DNA of 6,991 bases from Limnohabitans sp. (GTDB lineage Bacteria; Pseudomonadota; Gammaproteobacteria; Burkholderiales; Burkholderiaceae_C), in NCBI GenBank assembly GCA_009693225.1, contig SHXP01000128.1, positions 1-6,991 of the forward strand, given 5' to 3'. The translations under genes were made by a program, and so were the position numbers. The notes under the pieces are model-generated. The model saw only the letters and a program-made list of their open reading frames with translations, did no database searches and was not told the DNA's origin. How positions within the stretch are numbered: the stretch's first letter is position 1; every line of letters starts with the position of its first letter. Positions 1 through 6,706 of this stretch are shown here, piece by piece.

Positions 1-1
1 C

Positions 2-97
2 CACGCCGGCAGTGTGTCCGCAGCGTCCTTTGACACCGATCACCTGATCATGGCCAAGAAAAAGGGCAAAAAGAAATCGCACAAAAAAGCCAAGTAA
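2..97 (+). CDS. C-terminal end of an unidentified protein with a lysine-rich tail (partial)
   Basis: Only the last 31 codons lie in the window; the frame is open from position 2 to the TAA at 95-97 and the start is off the left edge. The visible peptide has an ordinary mixed segment (about 16 residues, ending DTDHLI) followed by a 15-residue tail that begins MAKKKGKKK and is almost entirely Lys with some Gly, Ser, His and Ala. Such tails are typical of proteins that touch nucleic acid or another polyanion, but this is a weak hint and I do not recognise the family. The gene is real rather than a chance frame, because its stop is followed 27 bp later by a strong rightward terminator. It converges on ubiA. 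The ATG at 50 could in principle start a 15-residue peptide, but the open frame upstream of it makes that unlikely. Confidence 0.6.
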   Translation, partial: HAGSVSAASFDTDHLIMAKKKGKKKSHKKAK

Positions 98-124
98 TCA
101 TTGGTTTACTGAGACTGATTGCCG

Positions 125-152
125 AAAGCCACCTGCGGGTGGCTTTTTCTTT
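125..152 (+). terminator. Rho-independent terminator of the left-edge gene
   Basis: A perfect 9-bp stem, AAAGCCACC (125-133) and GGTGGCTTT (138-146), closes a TGCG tetraloop and runs into a T-rich tract (TTTTTCTTT, 144-152). It begins 27 bp after the TAA of the left-edge gene. The opposite strand lacks a matching T-tract after the stem, so it should work mainly for rightward transcription. Confidence 0.9.
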
Positions 153-195
153 GGGGCATTGAGCGGCAGATATGGCTGCGGGGCCCGCGCCTTCA

Positions 196-225
196 GATCA
201 AACAAGCGGTGCGCCGTTCCGGCGC
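196..225 (-). terminator. Possible weak terminator after ubiA
   Basis: Read on the minus strand, a perfect 6-bp GC-only stem, GCGCCG (225-220) and CGGCGC (216-211) around a GAA loop, starts immediately after the ubiA stop codon (228-226). It is followed by ACCGC and then TTGTTTG. The T-rich part is short and displaced about five bases from the stem, so termination would be inefficient. It could equally be a 3' stabilising hairpin. Confidence 0.4.
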
Positions 226-1158
226 TCAGGCTTGCAAATGTAATCCCCAGGCGATGCCGGCAAACACGGTCGCGCCCAGCCAGTGGTTCAGTTGGAAAGC
301 GCGGAAACACCCCCCGCGCTCGCGCCGGAAAATCATGCCCAGGTGCCAAAGCGCCTGTACCCCGCCGATTTCTATGGCAAACCAGTGCGGCCAGCCCAGG
401 CCGCGGTCTTTAAGCAAGACCAGCATGCCCAGCAAATACAGTGCATAAAACCCCATGACTGCCGCGACGTCGTAACGCCCCAGCGTGATGGCCGAGGTTT
501 TCATGCCGATGCGGATATCGTCGTCACGGTCAACCATGGCGTATTCGGTGTCATAGGCCAGCACCCAGAAAAGATTGACGAACAATAAGCCCCAGGCCAG
601 CGGCGGCACCGCCTGCCAGACCCTGGCAGGCGTCAGCGGGCCGCCGTTGACGGCGGCAAACGCCATCGGTATGCCGAAGCTGAAAGCCACGCCCAGCACC
701 GCCTGCGGCATGGCGACAAAACGCTTGGCGTAGGGGTAGGCCAGGGTCACTGCCAGTGCGGCAAACGACCAGACTACCGCCACCGGGTTGGTGGTCAGCA
801 CCAGCCCGAAGGCACACAGGGCCAGCAACGCACCCGCGCCCAAGGCCTGGCGCACCGACAAGGCGCCCGAGGTGACCGGACGATGGGCGGTGCGCTTGAC
901 GTGTTTGTCAAAGTCACGGTCCGCCACATCGTTGATACAGCAACCGGCGCTGCGCATCAGCACCGTGCCCAGCACAAACACGCCCAGCAGATGCCAGCCC
1001 GGAAAACCGCCGGCGGCCAGCCACAGTGCGCTCAGGCTGGGCCACAGCAGCAACAGCCAGCCAGCCGGACGGTTCCAACGGATCATGTCTAGGTAGAGCA
1101 TGAGTTGCCGCTTGAATGGCGGCGGGGATGTCATCGGTGTTTCTGGGTTCACGGTCAT
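226..1158 (-). CDS. ubiA: 4-hydroxybenzoate octaprenyltransferase UbiA
   Basis: Membrane prenyltransferase that attaches the polyprenyl side chain to 4-hydroxybenzoate, the second dedicated step of ubiquinone synthesis, in the inner membrane. At 310 residues it is a little longer than E. coli UbiA, mostly through an N-terminal extension. Both Asp-rich motifs that bind Mg-prenyl diphosphate are intact: NDVADRDFD at residues 76-84 (NDxxDxxxD) and DTEYAMVDRDDD at 203-214. The stretch KRTAHRPVTSGALS following the first motif is also typical. The rest is a run of hydrophobic segments consistent with eight or nine membrane helices. The start is uncertain: neither the ATG at 1158 nor the in-frame ATG eight codons later (1134) has a clear Shine-Dalgarno sequence. 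The gene follows oxyR by 73 bp in the same direction and converges on the left-edge gene. Function is assigned from family motifs with high certainty. Confidence 0.95.
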   Translation of the reverse strand: MTVNPETPMTSPPPFKRQLMLYLDMIRWNRPAGWLLLLWPSLSALWLAAGGFPGWHLLGVFVLGTVLMRSAGCCINDVADRDFDKHVKRTAHRPVTSGALSVRQALGAGALLALCAFGLVLTTNPVAVVWSFAALAVTLAYPYAKRFVAMPQAVLGVAFSFGIPMAFAAVNGGPLTPARVWQAVPPLAWGLLFVNLFWVLAYDTEYAMVDRDDDIRIGMKTSAITLGRYDVAAVMGFYALYLLGMLVLLKDRGLGWPHWFAIEIGGVQALWHLGMIFRRERGGCFRAFQLNHWLGATVFAGIAWGLHLQA

Positions 1159-1203
1159 TCAGCTTTTGCAGATGTTCATGGCACAAACAGGCTTAGTCAG
1201 CAG

Positions 1204-1229
1204 CGCGTGATGAATCAAACCAACACGCG
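1204..1229. repeat. Inverted repeat between oxyR and ubiA
   Basis: Perfect 6-bp arms CGCGTG (1204-1209) and CACGCG (1224-1229) are separated by 14 bp of AT-richer sequence. The right arm ends two bases before the oxyR stop codon (1234-1232). No T-tract follows on the minus strand, so this is not a standard intrinsic terminator. It may be a processing or stability hairpin, or chance. Confidence 0.3.
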
Positions 1230-1231
1230 TC

Positions 1232-2194
1232 TCAGGACAAACGGGTCACGCCGGGCAACTCGCTGGCGACAATCGCATTGCGCAAGGCGGCGATGGCTTC
1301 GTAGCGGGTGAAACTGCGCCGCCAGGCCAGCACCACGCGCCGGGTCGGCGGCGCGTCCCTGCCCTCCACGATCGGCAGATAACGCACATAAGTGTCTAAA
1401 GATTTTTTGCATTTGAGCGGGGCTGTCAAGGCATCTTTGGGCACGCTGAGCCTAGGTACCACGGTCACGCCCATGCCGGCCGCCACCATGTGCTTGATGG
1501 TTTCAAGCGACGAGCCTTCAAAGCTTTTGCGTATACCCTCGGTGTGGTTGGAAAAACGCGCGAATTCGGGACAGACTTCGAGCACATGGTCGCGGAAACA
1601 ATGGCCGTTGCCCAGCAGCAGCATGGTTTCGGCTTTCAATTCGGTGGCACTGATGGATTCACGCAAAGCCAGCGGGTGGCTGCTGGGGAGCGCCGCCATG
1701 AAAGGCTCGTCGTACAGGGGAGCGACCGCCAGCCCGGTATCGGGAAAAGGCTCGGCCATGATGGCGCAATCGATCTCGCCGGTGCGCAGCATCTCCAGCA
1801 ATTTGACGGTGAAGTTCTCTTGCAGCATTAAGGGCATTTGCGGCGACATGTCGATGCTGTGGCGAACCAACTCGGGCAGCAGATAAGGCGCAATGGTGTA
1901 GATCACACCCAGCCTGAGCGGGCCGGCCAGCGGGTCCTTGCCGCGCTTGGCAATCTCTTTGATGTTCGCCGCCTGCTCCAGCACGCTTTGCGCCTGGCGG
2001 ATGATGTCTTCGCCCAGCGGGGTGACCGCCACTTCGTTGGCGCTGCGCTCGAACAGCTTGACCTGCAATTCCTCTTCCAGGTTTTTGATGCCGACGGACA
2101 AAGTCGGTTGCGACACAAAACAGGCTTCGGCAGCGCGTCCGAAATGTTTTTCTCGCGCCACGGCAACGATGTACTTGAGTTCGGTCAGGGTCAT
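1232..2194 (-). CDS. oxyR: Hydrogen-peroxide sensing LysR-type regulator OxyR
   Basis: LysR-family transcription factor that activates peroxide-defence genes when oxidised. The product is 320 residues. An N-terminal winged helix-turn-helix occupies about residues 1-60 (FGRAAEACFVSQPTLSVGIKNLEEEL is the recognition region, a typical OxyR signature), followed by the linker helix and the two-lobed effector domain from about residue 91. The two redox cysteines are present as C199 and C208 in CFRDHVLEVC (codons near 1600 and 1573), at the same numbering as in E. coli OxyR, so disulfide switching is expected to be conserved. The frame stays open for 80 more codons upstream, but that part overlaps the end of recG and is not OxyR-like. 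The ATG at 2194 gives the family N-terminus. It starts 7 bp after the recG stop with no strong Shine-Dalgarno sequence, which suggests translational coupling. OxyR proteins often repress their own genes, but no operator is obvious in this short gap. Confidence 0.96.
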   Translation of the reverse strand: MTLTELKYIVAVAREKHFGRAAEACFVSQPTLSVGIKNLEEELQVKLFERSANEVAVTPLGEDIIRQAQSVLEQAANIKEIAKRGKDPLAGPLRLGVIYTIAPYLLPELVRHSIDMSPQMPLMLQENFTVKLLEMLRTGEIDCAIMAEPFPDTGLAVAPLYDEPFMAALPSSHPLALRESISATELKAETMLLLGNGHCFRDHVLEVCPEFARFSNHTEGIRKSFEGSSLETIKHMVAAGMGVTVVPRLSVPKDALTAPLKCKKSLDTYVRYLPIVEGRDAPPTRRVVLAWRRSFTRYEAIAALRNAIVASELPGVTRLS

Positions 2195-2201
2195 GGTGTG
2201 T

Positions 2202-4331
2202 TCAGGCTTTGAGGAAGTCGGATTTTCCACCCAACCAGCGTTCCACGTGGCGTGCTGCGTTTTGCGGGTACTGATCCAGCAGCAGGGGCGCGATTTGCCT
2301 GGCCCACTGCAACAGCTCGCCGTCGGCCGTCGGATCGGCAAAGCGCAGCATGGCTGCGCCGCTCTGGCGCGAACCCAGAAACTCGCCCGGGCCGCGGATT
2401 TCGAGATCCCGGCGGGCAATCTCGAAACCGTCACCGGTCTCGGCCATGGCGCGCAAACGCGAGCGCGCGGTGTCGCTCAAACGCCCGTGTTCTCCGAGCG
2501 AATACAACAACACACAGGCCGACGCCGCCGCGCCGCGCCCGACGCGCCCGCGCAGCTGGTGCAACTGACTCAGACCGAAGCGCTCGGCGTGTTCGATCAC
2601 CATCAGCGATGCGTTCGCCACATCGACACCGACCTCGATCACCGTGGTGCTGACCAGCACACCCATTTGACCTTGGACAAACAGAGACATGACGGCTTTT
2701 TTCTCGGCCTGCGGCATGCGCGAATGCAGCAGCCCGACCATCACGCCGGGCAAGGCATCGCACAAGTCCTGGTGCGTGTCGGTGGCGTTGCGCAAGTCCA
2801 GCGCCTCGCTTTCCCCAATCAAAGGACAGACCCAGTAAATCTGCCGGTCTTCCTGCAACTGGGCGCGGATGCGCTCAATCACTTCGTCGCGCCGGGTCTC
2901 GGCCACCAGTTTGGTAACGATGGGCGTGCGCCCGAGCGGCAATTCGTCAATGGTGGAGACATCCAGATCAGCGTAATAACTCATCGCAAGTGTGCGCGGA
3001 ATAGGCGTTGCACTCATCATCAGCAAATGCGGTTCCTGCGCCGCGCCCGCCCCCTGAGCGCCAAGGCTGTCAGCGTCCGACAGCTTTTGCCGCAACGCCA
3101 GCCGTTGCGCCACGCCGAAGCGGTGCTGCTCATCGATAATGGCCAGACCCAGGACCTTGAAATGCACTTTGTCCTGAATGACCGCGTGTGTACCGACCAC
3201 CAAGGCCGCTTCGCCGCTGGCCACCAGCGCCAGCATGGTGTCACGTTCCTTTTTTTTCTGGCTGCCGGTCAGCCAAGCGACTTGCAATCCCAGCGGTTGC
3301 AACACCGGCGCCAGCCAGCCCACGAGCTTGGCGAAATGCTGCTCGGCGAGTATTTCGGTCGGCGCCATCAAGGCGCATTGCCAGCCGGCGTCTATGCATT
3401 GCGCGGCGGCCAGCGCGGCCACCACGGTCTTGCCCGAGCCGACATCACCTTGCAGCAAGCGGTGCATGGGCACGGCGCGCGCCACATCAGCGGCGATTTC
3501 ATTCACCACACGCTGCTGAGCGCCGGTCAGCTTGAACGGCAACAGAGCCAGCAACTGCGCCAGCACGCCATCCGCCCGGGTGCTTTGCGTCAGCACCGGC
3601 GCATTCAGCAACTGGCGATCATGTTTGGCCTGCCATTGCGACAACTGCTGGGCCAACAGTTCCTCGGCTTTCAGGCGTTGCCAGGCCGGGTGGCTGCGGT
3701 CTTCGAGTTCGGCGAGCGATACATCGGGTGACGGGTGGTGCAAAAACTGCAAACTTTCGCGCAAGGCCCAACTGTGCGGCGGCAGATGGTCGCGCGGAAC
3801 AGTTTCGGCGAACACATCGCTTTGCAAAGCTCGCGCCAGACCGCCCTGCACCGCCTTGCGCAAATACGCTTGCGGAAGATCGGCAGTGCTCGGGTAGACC
3901 GGCGTGAGTGCAGCGGCCAATGGCGCGCCGGCCGGCTGCACCGTCGGGTGCATCATGCTGTAGCCCATGAAGCTGCCGCGCAATTCACCGCGCAAACGCA
4001 CTTTGCGCCCCACCTTCAGCGCCTTTTGCATGTTCGGGTGGAAATTGAAAAAGCGCAACGTGCACATGTCTGTGCCGTCGCTGACCACCGCCTGCAACTG
4101 GCGGCGCGGTTTGAACACCACCTGGCAGCTTTGCACCACGGCTTCAAACTGCAGGGCGTCGCCGTCGCGTGCAGCGCCAAGTTTGCCCAGACGGGTTTCG
4201 TCCTCGTAACGCATCGGCAGATGCAAGGCCATGTCAACCGGGCGCAGCAAGCCCATTTTGCGCAAGGCTTTTTGCGGCATGGACAGCGGTTTGCGCTCGC
4301 TGGCTGAGGGGGATGGCGGGTCGGCGGGCAT
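2202..4331 (-). CDS. recG: ATP-dependent DNA helicase RecG
   Basis: Double-stranded DNA translocase that remodels stalled replication forks, branch-migrates Holliday junctions and unwinds R-loops. At 709 residues it is slightly longer than E. coli RecG (693). The N-terminal third is the wedge/OB-fold domain. The superfamily 2 motor follows: Walker A GDVGSGKT at 295-302, APTEILAEQH just after (motif Ia), Walker B DEQH at 400-403, motif III SAT at 440-442, STTVIEVGVDV near 561-571 and motif VI QLRGRVGRG at 592-600. The C-terminal segment ETGDGFEIARRDLEIRGPGEFLGSRQSG is typical of RecG. A short Ala/Gly-rich insert sits at about 418-434, between motifs II and III. The ATG at 4331 lacks a clear Shine-Dalgarno sequence; the next in-frame ATG is 17 codons in, closer to the usual N-terminus, so the start may be there. 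The gene follows the cyclodeaminase-family gene by 28 bp and precedes oxyR by 7 bp. Confidence 0.97.
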   Translation of the reverse strand: MPADPPSPSASERKPLSMPQKALRKMGLLRPVDMALHLPMRYEDETRLGKLGAARDGDALQFEAVVQSCQVVFKPRRQLQAVVSDGTDMCTLRFFNFHPNMQKALKVGRKVRLRGELRGSFMGYSMMHPTVQPAGAPLAAALTPVYPSTADLPQAYLRKAVQGGLARALQSDVFAETVPRDHLPPHSWALRESLQFLHHPSPDVSLAELEDRSHPAWQRLKAEELLAQQLSQWQAKHDRQLLNAPVLTQSTRADGVLAQLLALLPFKLTGAQQRVVNEIAADVARAVPMHRLLQGDVGSGKTVVAALAAAQCIDAGWQCALMAPTEILAEQHFAKLVGWLAPVLQPLGLQVAWLTGSQKKKERDTMLALVASGEAALVVGTHAVIQDKVHFKVLGLAIIDEQHRFGVAQRLALRQKLSDADSLGAQGAGAAQEPHLLMMSATPIPRTLAMSYYADLDVSTIDELPLGRTPIVTKLVAETRRDEVIERIRAQLQEDRQIYWVCPLIGESEALDLRNATDTHQDLCDALPGVMVGLLHSRMPQAEKKAVMSLFVQGQMGVLVSTTVIEVGVDVANASLMVIEHAERFGLSQLHQLRGRVGRGAAASACVLLYSLGEHGRLSDTARSRLRAMAETGDGFEIARRDLEIRGPGEFLGSRQSGAAMLRFADPTADGELLQWARQIAPLLLDQYPQNAARHVERWLGGKSDFLKA

Positions 4332-4359
4332 GTGTGGGCGATTGTGCCTCGTCGCCGGC

Positions 4360-5283
4360 TTATTTCCTGTTGATCAGGCCTTGCACCGCACAGCGGGCCG
4401 CCGCCAGATCCCAGCCTGCCCAGCCGCAGCTTTTGAAAAACACCGGTCCCTGGACAACGGCGGTGGTCGCACTGGTTGGGTAAAGAACATCCTGCAAACT
4501 CGGAAAAGACGACACCGCCAAACCGGCCTGCAGCAAATCCCCCGCTTCATGGTCGGCATCGCGCGTGTCCACCACGATGCGTCCGTGCCTTGCCATGTAC
4601 ACGCAGACCTTGGGTGCCCACTCAACCATGCGGGCATTGAAAGCGCCGACAGCGCAGACAAAGGCATCGTCCCTGGGCCGTGCTTGCATGGCAATCTGCT
4701 GCGCGCTGGTCGCCGTCACCACCAGACTGCATTCGGCCAGCGCTGCATCTGCGTTGTCCGCCACTTGTGCCCACAAACCGATGCGCATGGCATGTTTCAC
4801 CAACGAGACTGCGCTGGCGCGGGTGCGCGAAGCCACCATCACTTCTTTCACACCCAGGCCTTGCGCAAACGCCTCCAGGTGCGAACGCCCCTGCACACCG
4901 GCACCGACGATCAGCAGCTTGCCGTGCGGATCGGGCGCCAGCTTTTGGGCCGCCAACAAAGAGACCGCGGCGGTGCGCCGCGCTGTCACAGCCGGTCCGT
5001 CGAGCAGACACAAACGCCGCCCGTCAAGCGCATCGAAAACCACCACATCACCTTGAATCGCCGGCAACTGTTGTGCCGGGTTGCCGGCGATGAAAGTTAT
5101 CAGCTTGGTGATGACCAGCCGCTGGTCCGAAGCCGGCATGACAAACAGGCTGCCCCGGCCCGACAGCGTATGCACCAGCCGCGGTGGCACCGACACCGAG
5201 GGGTCGCACAGCAGGGCGGCAATGCATTCAACAAGCCGCGCATAAGGCAGAGCGTCAACCGTTTGTGCGGGGTCCAGAATCAT
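4360..5283 (-). CDS. Ornithine cyclodeaminase/mu-crystallin family protein, possible Delta1-pyrroline-2-carboxylate reductase
   Basis: A 307-residue member of the ornithine cyclodeaminase/mu-crystallin family, soluble and cytoplasmic. The N-terminal part carries the family substrate-site features PPR (33-35), ITK (58-60) and ARRTAA (101-106). A Rossmann fold follows, with the dinucleotide-binding loop GAGVQG at 127-132. Strand two ends in ASRT (about 141-144) with no acidic residue, which in this superfamily favours NADP(H) over NAD(H). Family members include ornithine cyclodeaminase, alanine dehydrogenase and ketimine reductases that reduce Delta1-pyrroline-2-carboxylate or Delta1-piperideine-2-carboxylate (hydroxyproline and D-lysine catabolism). 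The bacterial ketimine reductases are my best guess, but the substrate cannot be settled from sequence. The gene lies 78 bp after the lactonase-like gene and 28 bp before recG. The ATG at 5283 has no strong Shine-Dalgarno sequence. Confidence 0.85.
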   Translation of the reverse strand: MILDPAQTVDALPYARLVECIAALLCDPSVSVPPRLVHTLSGRGSLFVMPASDQRLVITKLITFIAGNPAQQLPAIQGDVVVFDALDGRRLCLLDGPAVTARRTAAVSLLAAQKLAPDPHGKLLIVGAGVQGRSHLEAFAQGLGVKEVMVASRTRASAVSLVKHAMRIGLWAQVADNADAALAECSLVVTATSAQQIAMQARPRDDAFVCAVGAFNARMVEWAPKVCVYMARHGRIVVDTRDADHEAGDLLQAGLAVSSFPSLQDVLYPTSATTAVVQGPVFFKSCGWAGWDLAAARCAVQGLINRK

Positions 5284-5329
5284 GTGCAGTGCCCGTTTGA
5301 TCGCAAAGAAGTGCCCGGCCTAGAGCGCA

Positions 5330-5354
5330 GGCATGCCGCCTTCATGTTCATGCC
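5330..5354. repeat. Small inverted repeat between the hydrolase and cyclodeaminase-family genes
   Basis: Perfect 6-bp arms GGCATG (5330-5335) and CATGCC (5349-5354) are separated by 13 bp, just after the hydrolase stop codon (5364-5362) on the minus strand. No T-tract follows, so it is not a convincing terminator. It may be a chance dyad in GC-rich DNA. Confidence 0.25.
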
Positions 5355-5361
5355 GGGGGGC

Positions 5362-6168
5362 TCAGGGCCCGGCCGCAGGCGGCACATCCAGCCGCACCAC
5401 AATACCCTTGAGCGCCGGTGCAGGTGCCGGGTAATAGTCCATCACCATCGGGTCGTGGCCGGGAATCACATGGTCGGGCGAATCGGCGAGTTCATTGATG
5501 GTGCGGTAAGCATTGAGCATGTCGCCCAGATTGAAGGCGATGCTGAAAAAACGCTGGCAGCGTATATGTTCATAGTAATGGCTGGCATCCGACGCCAGCA
5601 CCACCCAACCGCGCGCGGTATTGACTCGCACGCACTGCAGTCCGTCGGTGTGGCCGCCGACATGGTGCAACGACAGCCCCGGTGCGAGCTGATGTGTGCC
5701 CTTGTGAAAACACACCCGGTCCTTGTACACCAGCTTGACCATGGCGGCGACGTCATCGCCCTCGTAACCGTGGCGCATATAGTGGTTGCACATGTGGCGG
5801 CCGGTGGCAAAACTCATTTCGGCGTCCTGCAAATGAAAATTTGCCTTGGGAAAATCGTCAAAACCACCGACGTGGTCGTAATGCATGTGGGTCAGCACCA
5901 CTTCGCGCACCTCGGCCGGGTTGACACCGATCAGCGCCAGCCCTTCGCCGGGACGGATCAAGAGTTCACGCTGACGCTTGCGCGCCATCTCCGGCAAAAA
6001 ACCGGTGTCGATGACGACGGTTCTGCTGGCATTGCGCACCACCCAGACAAAATAATCCATGCGCATGGCCTCGTCATGCGGGTCGCCACCGACAAAATGG
6101 TCCCGACGTGCCCCCACGCGCGTCGCGTAGCGAATGGCAAATACTTCATATGCTTCCGGAGTCGACAT
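5362..6168 (-). CDS. Metallo-beta-lactamase-fold hydrolase, N-acyl homoserine lactonase-like
   Basis: A 268-residue hydrolase of the metallo-beta-lactamase fold, with no signal peptide, so presumably cytoplasmic. All metal ligands of a two-zinc site are visible: HMHYDH at 94-99 (HxHxDH), H173 in GGHTDG, D194 in ASDAS and H238 in IPGHDP. The arrangement and length match the family commonly annotated as N-acyl homoserine lactonase, which opens the lactone ring of quorum-sensing signals. Many relatives with that label are untested and may act on other lactones or esters. One difference from Bacillus AiiA is that the residue after DAS is His197 rather than Tyr, followed by two tyrosines. The start at 6168 is supported by GAGGA (complement of 6173-6177), four bases before the ATG. 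It is the first gene of the minus-strand string and faces away from the gene at 6802. No luxI or luxR homologue is in the window. Confidence 0.88.
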   Translation of the reverse strand: MSTPEAYEVFAIRYATRVGARRDHFVGGDPHDEAMRMDYFVWVVRNASRTVVIDTGFLPEMARKRQRELLIRPGEGLALIGVNPAEVREVVLTHMHYDHVGGFDDFPKANFHLQDAEMSFATGRHMCNHYMRHGYEGDDVAAMVKLVYKDRVCFHKGTHQLAPGLSLHHVGGHTDGLQCVRVNTARGWVVLASDASHYYEHIRCQRFFSIAFNLGDMLNAYRTINELADSPDHVIPGHDPMVMDYYPAPAPALKGIVVRLDVPPAAGP

Positions 6169-6216
6169 GGATTCCTCATTTTTCCGCGGGTCTGATATCG
6201 GAATGTAGCTTCATCC

Positions 6217-6252
6217 CGGCCCGGTTGCGGCGTCGCTGTTGCAAGCCGGCCG
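6217..6252 (-). repeat. Imperfect stem-loop in the leader of the lactonase-like gene
   Basis: Twelve-base arms at 6217-6228 and 6241-6252 pair at 10 of 12 positions around a 12-base loop. The structure lies about 50-85 bp upstream of the ATG at 6168, so it would be in the 5' untranslated leader if transcription starts near 6300. A regulatory role is speculation. Confidence 0.3.
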
Positions 6253-6313
6253 TCCAGCCATGCGGGAAAACACAAGGGCGACGGTCTGTCTGCGGCCTTA
6301 GGATAATGTATTC

Positions 6314-6329
6314 ACACGCATTGGCGTGT
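6314..6329. promoter_or_regulatory. Palindrome, candidate operator between divergent genes
   Basis: Perfect 6-bp arms ACACGC (6314-6319) and GCGTGT (6324-6329) flank ATTG. It sits right beside the AT-rich -10-like sequences at 6302-6312, a natural place for a repressor or activator to control the lactonase-like gene or the rightward gene. The binding protein is unknown and no promoter is proven. Confidence 0.35.
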
Positions 6330-6386
6330 CGGGCCCGGCACTCCTATGTCAGATTCCTTTGGAGAGCGTCGTATGTCGCAGCCAGA

Positions 6387-6400
6387 CCCGGATGTCCGGG
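6387..6400. repeat. Tight GC-rich palindrome
   Basis: CCCGGA (6387-6392) and TCCGGG (6395-6400) form a perfect dyad around two bases; as RNA it would fold as a 5-bp stem with a four-base loop. No T-tract follows on either strand. It lies 23 bp before the MmgE/PrpD-like frame. It could be an operator half-site pair or chance. Confidence 0.3.
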
Positions 6401-6422
6401 CAATAATCAGGCTTAGGGTCCA

Positions 6423-6611
6423 ATGGCTTTGGCAAACCGTTTCGCCCTTGGTCTGCACCGGTTCAACGCCGGCATCATCGCCACACCCTGCACTGCTCAT
6501 TACGCCGATGCCGCTTTTGTGAATGGCGTGATGGGTCACGGCCAGATCCTGAATGTGGCGGCCGGCAGCTACATGACCCGCACCGGCGCCTCGCCGGGCC
6601 TGACCGCGTGA
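6423..6611 (+). pseudogene. Probable remnant of an MmgE/PrpD-family gene
   Basis: A 62-codon frame from the ATG at 6423 to TGA at 6609-6611. Its middle, ADAAFVNGVMGHGQ, strongly resembles the conserved N-terminal segment of MmgE/PrpD proteins (2-methylcitrate dehydratase-like, usually about 450 residues), where AAFxNGxxxHxxD is typical. The preceding ALANRFALGLHRF also fits. After GHGQ the similarity stops: the Asp-rich continuation is missing and the remaining 18 residues are unrelated to anything I recognise. The upstream frame is closed by a TAG at 6414-6416. This looks like a small piece left by deletion of a once complete gene. Alternatively it is a short real gene: an AGGG at 6415-6418 lies four bases before the ATG, a weak ribosome binding site. 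Recognition is from memory of the family, so confidence is moderate. Confidence 0.4.
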
Positions 6612-6706
6612 GAAGAAGAGGTCGCTGAACAAGACTACCCGGCGGCAAGTGCGTAAGCCCTGTTGCTGTTTTGCACGGCAACTGCTGGCGCAGGCCGCTC
6701 GGCTTT

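Noticed and set aside
2195..2434. 80-codon N-terminal extension of OxyR
   Set aside because: The frame is open but overlaps the 3' end of recG, and the sequence is Arg/Cys/Pro-rich and unlike any LysR protein. The ATG at 2194 gives the exact family N-terminus and puts the redox cysteines at 199 and 208.
1938..3731. 597-codon open frame on the plus strand opposite oxyR and recG
   Set aside because: It lies antisense to two genes with full family motifs, its product is rich in Gln, His and Arg as expected for a shadow of GC-rich coding DNA, and it shows no recognisable domain.
4231..6195. 654-codon open frame on the plus strand opposite recG, the cyclodeaminase-family gene and the lactonase-like gene
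   Set aside because: It spans three well-supported minus-strand genes and their gaps, has a His/Arg/Gln-rich composition with no domain, and is best explained by the scarcity of stops in GC-rich antisense frames.
6373..6519. Plus-strand frame starting at 6373 with a GGAG eight bases upstream
   Set aside because: Despite the ribosome-site-like sequence, its 48-residue product has no recognisable features and it overlaps the more coding-like MmgE/PrpD frame in another phase.
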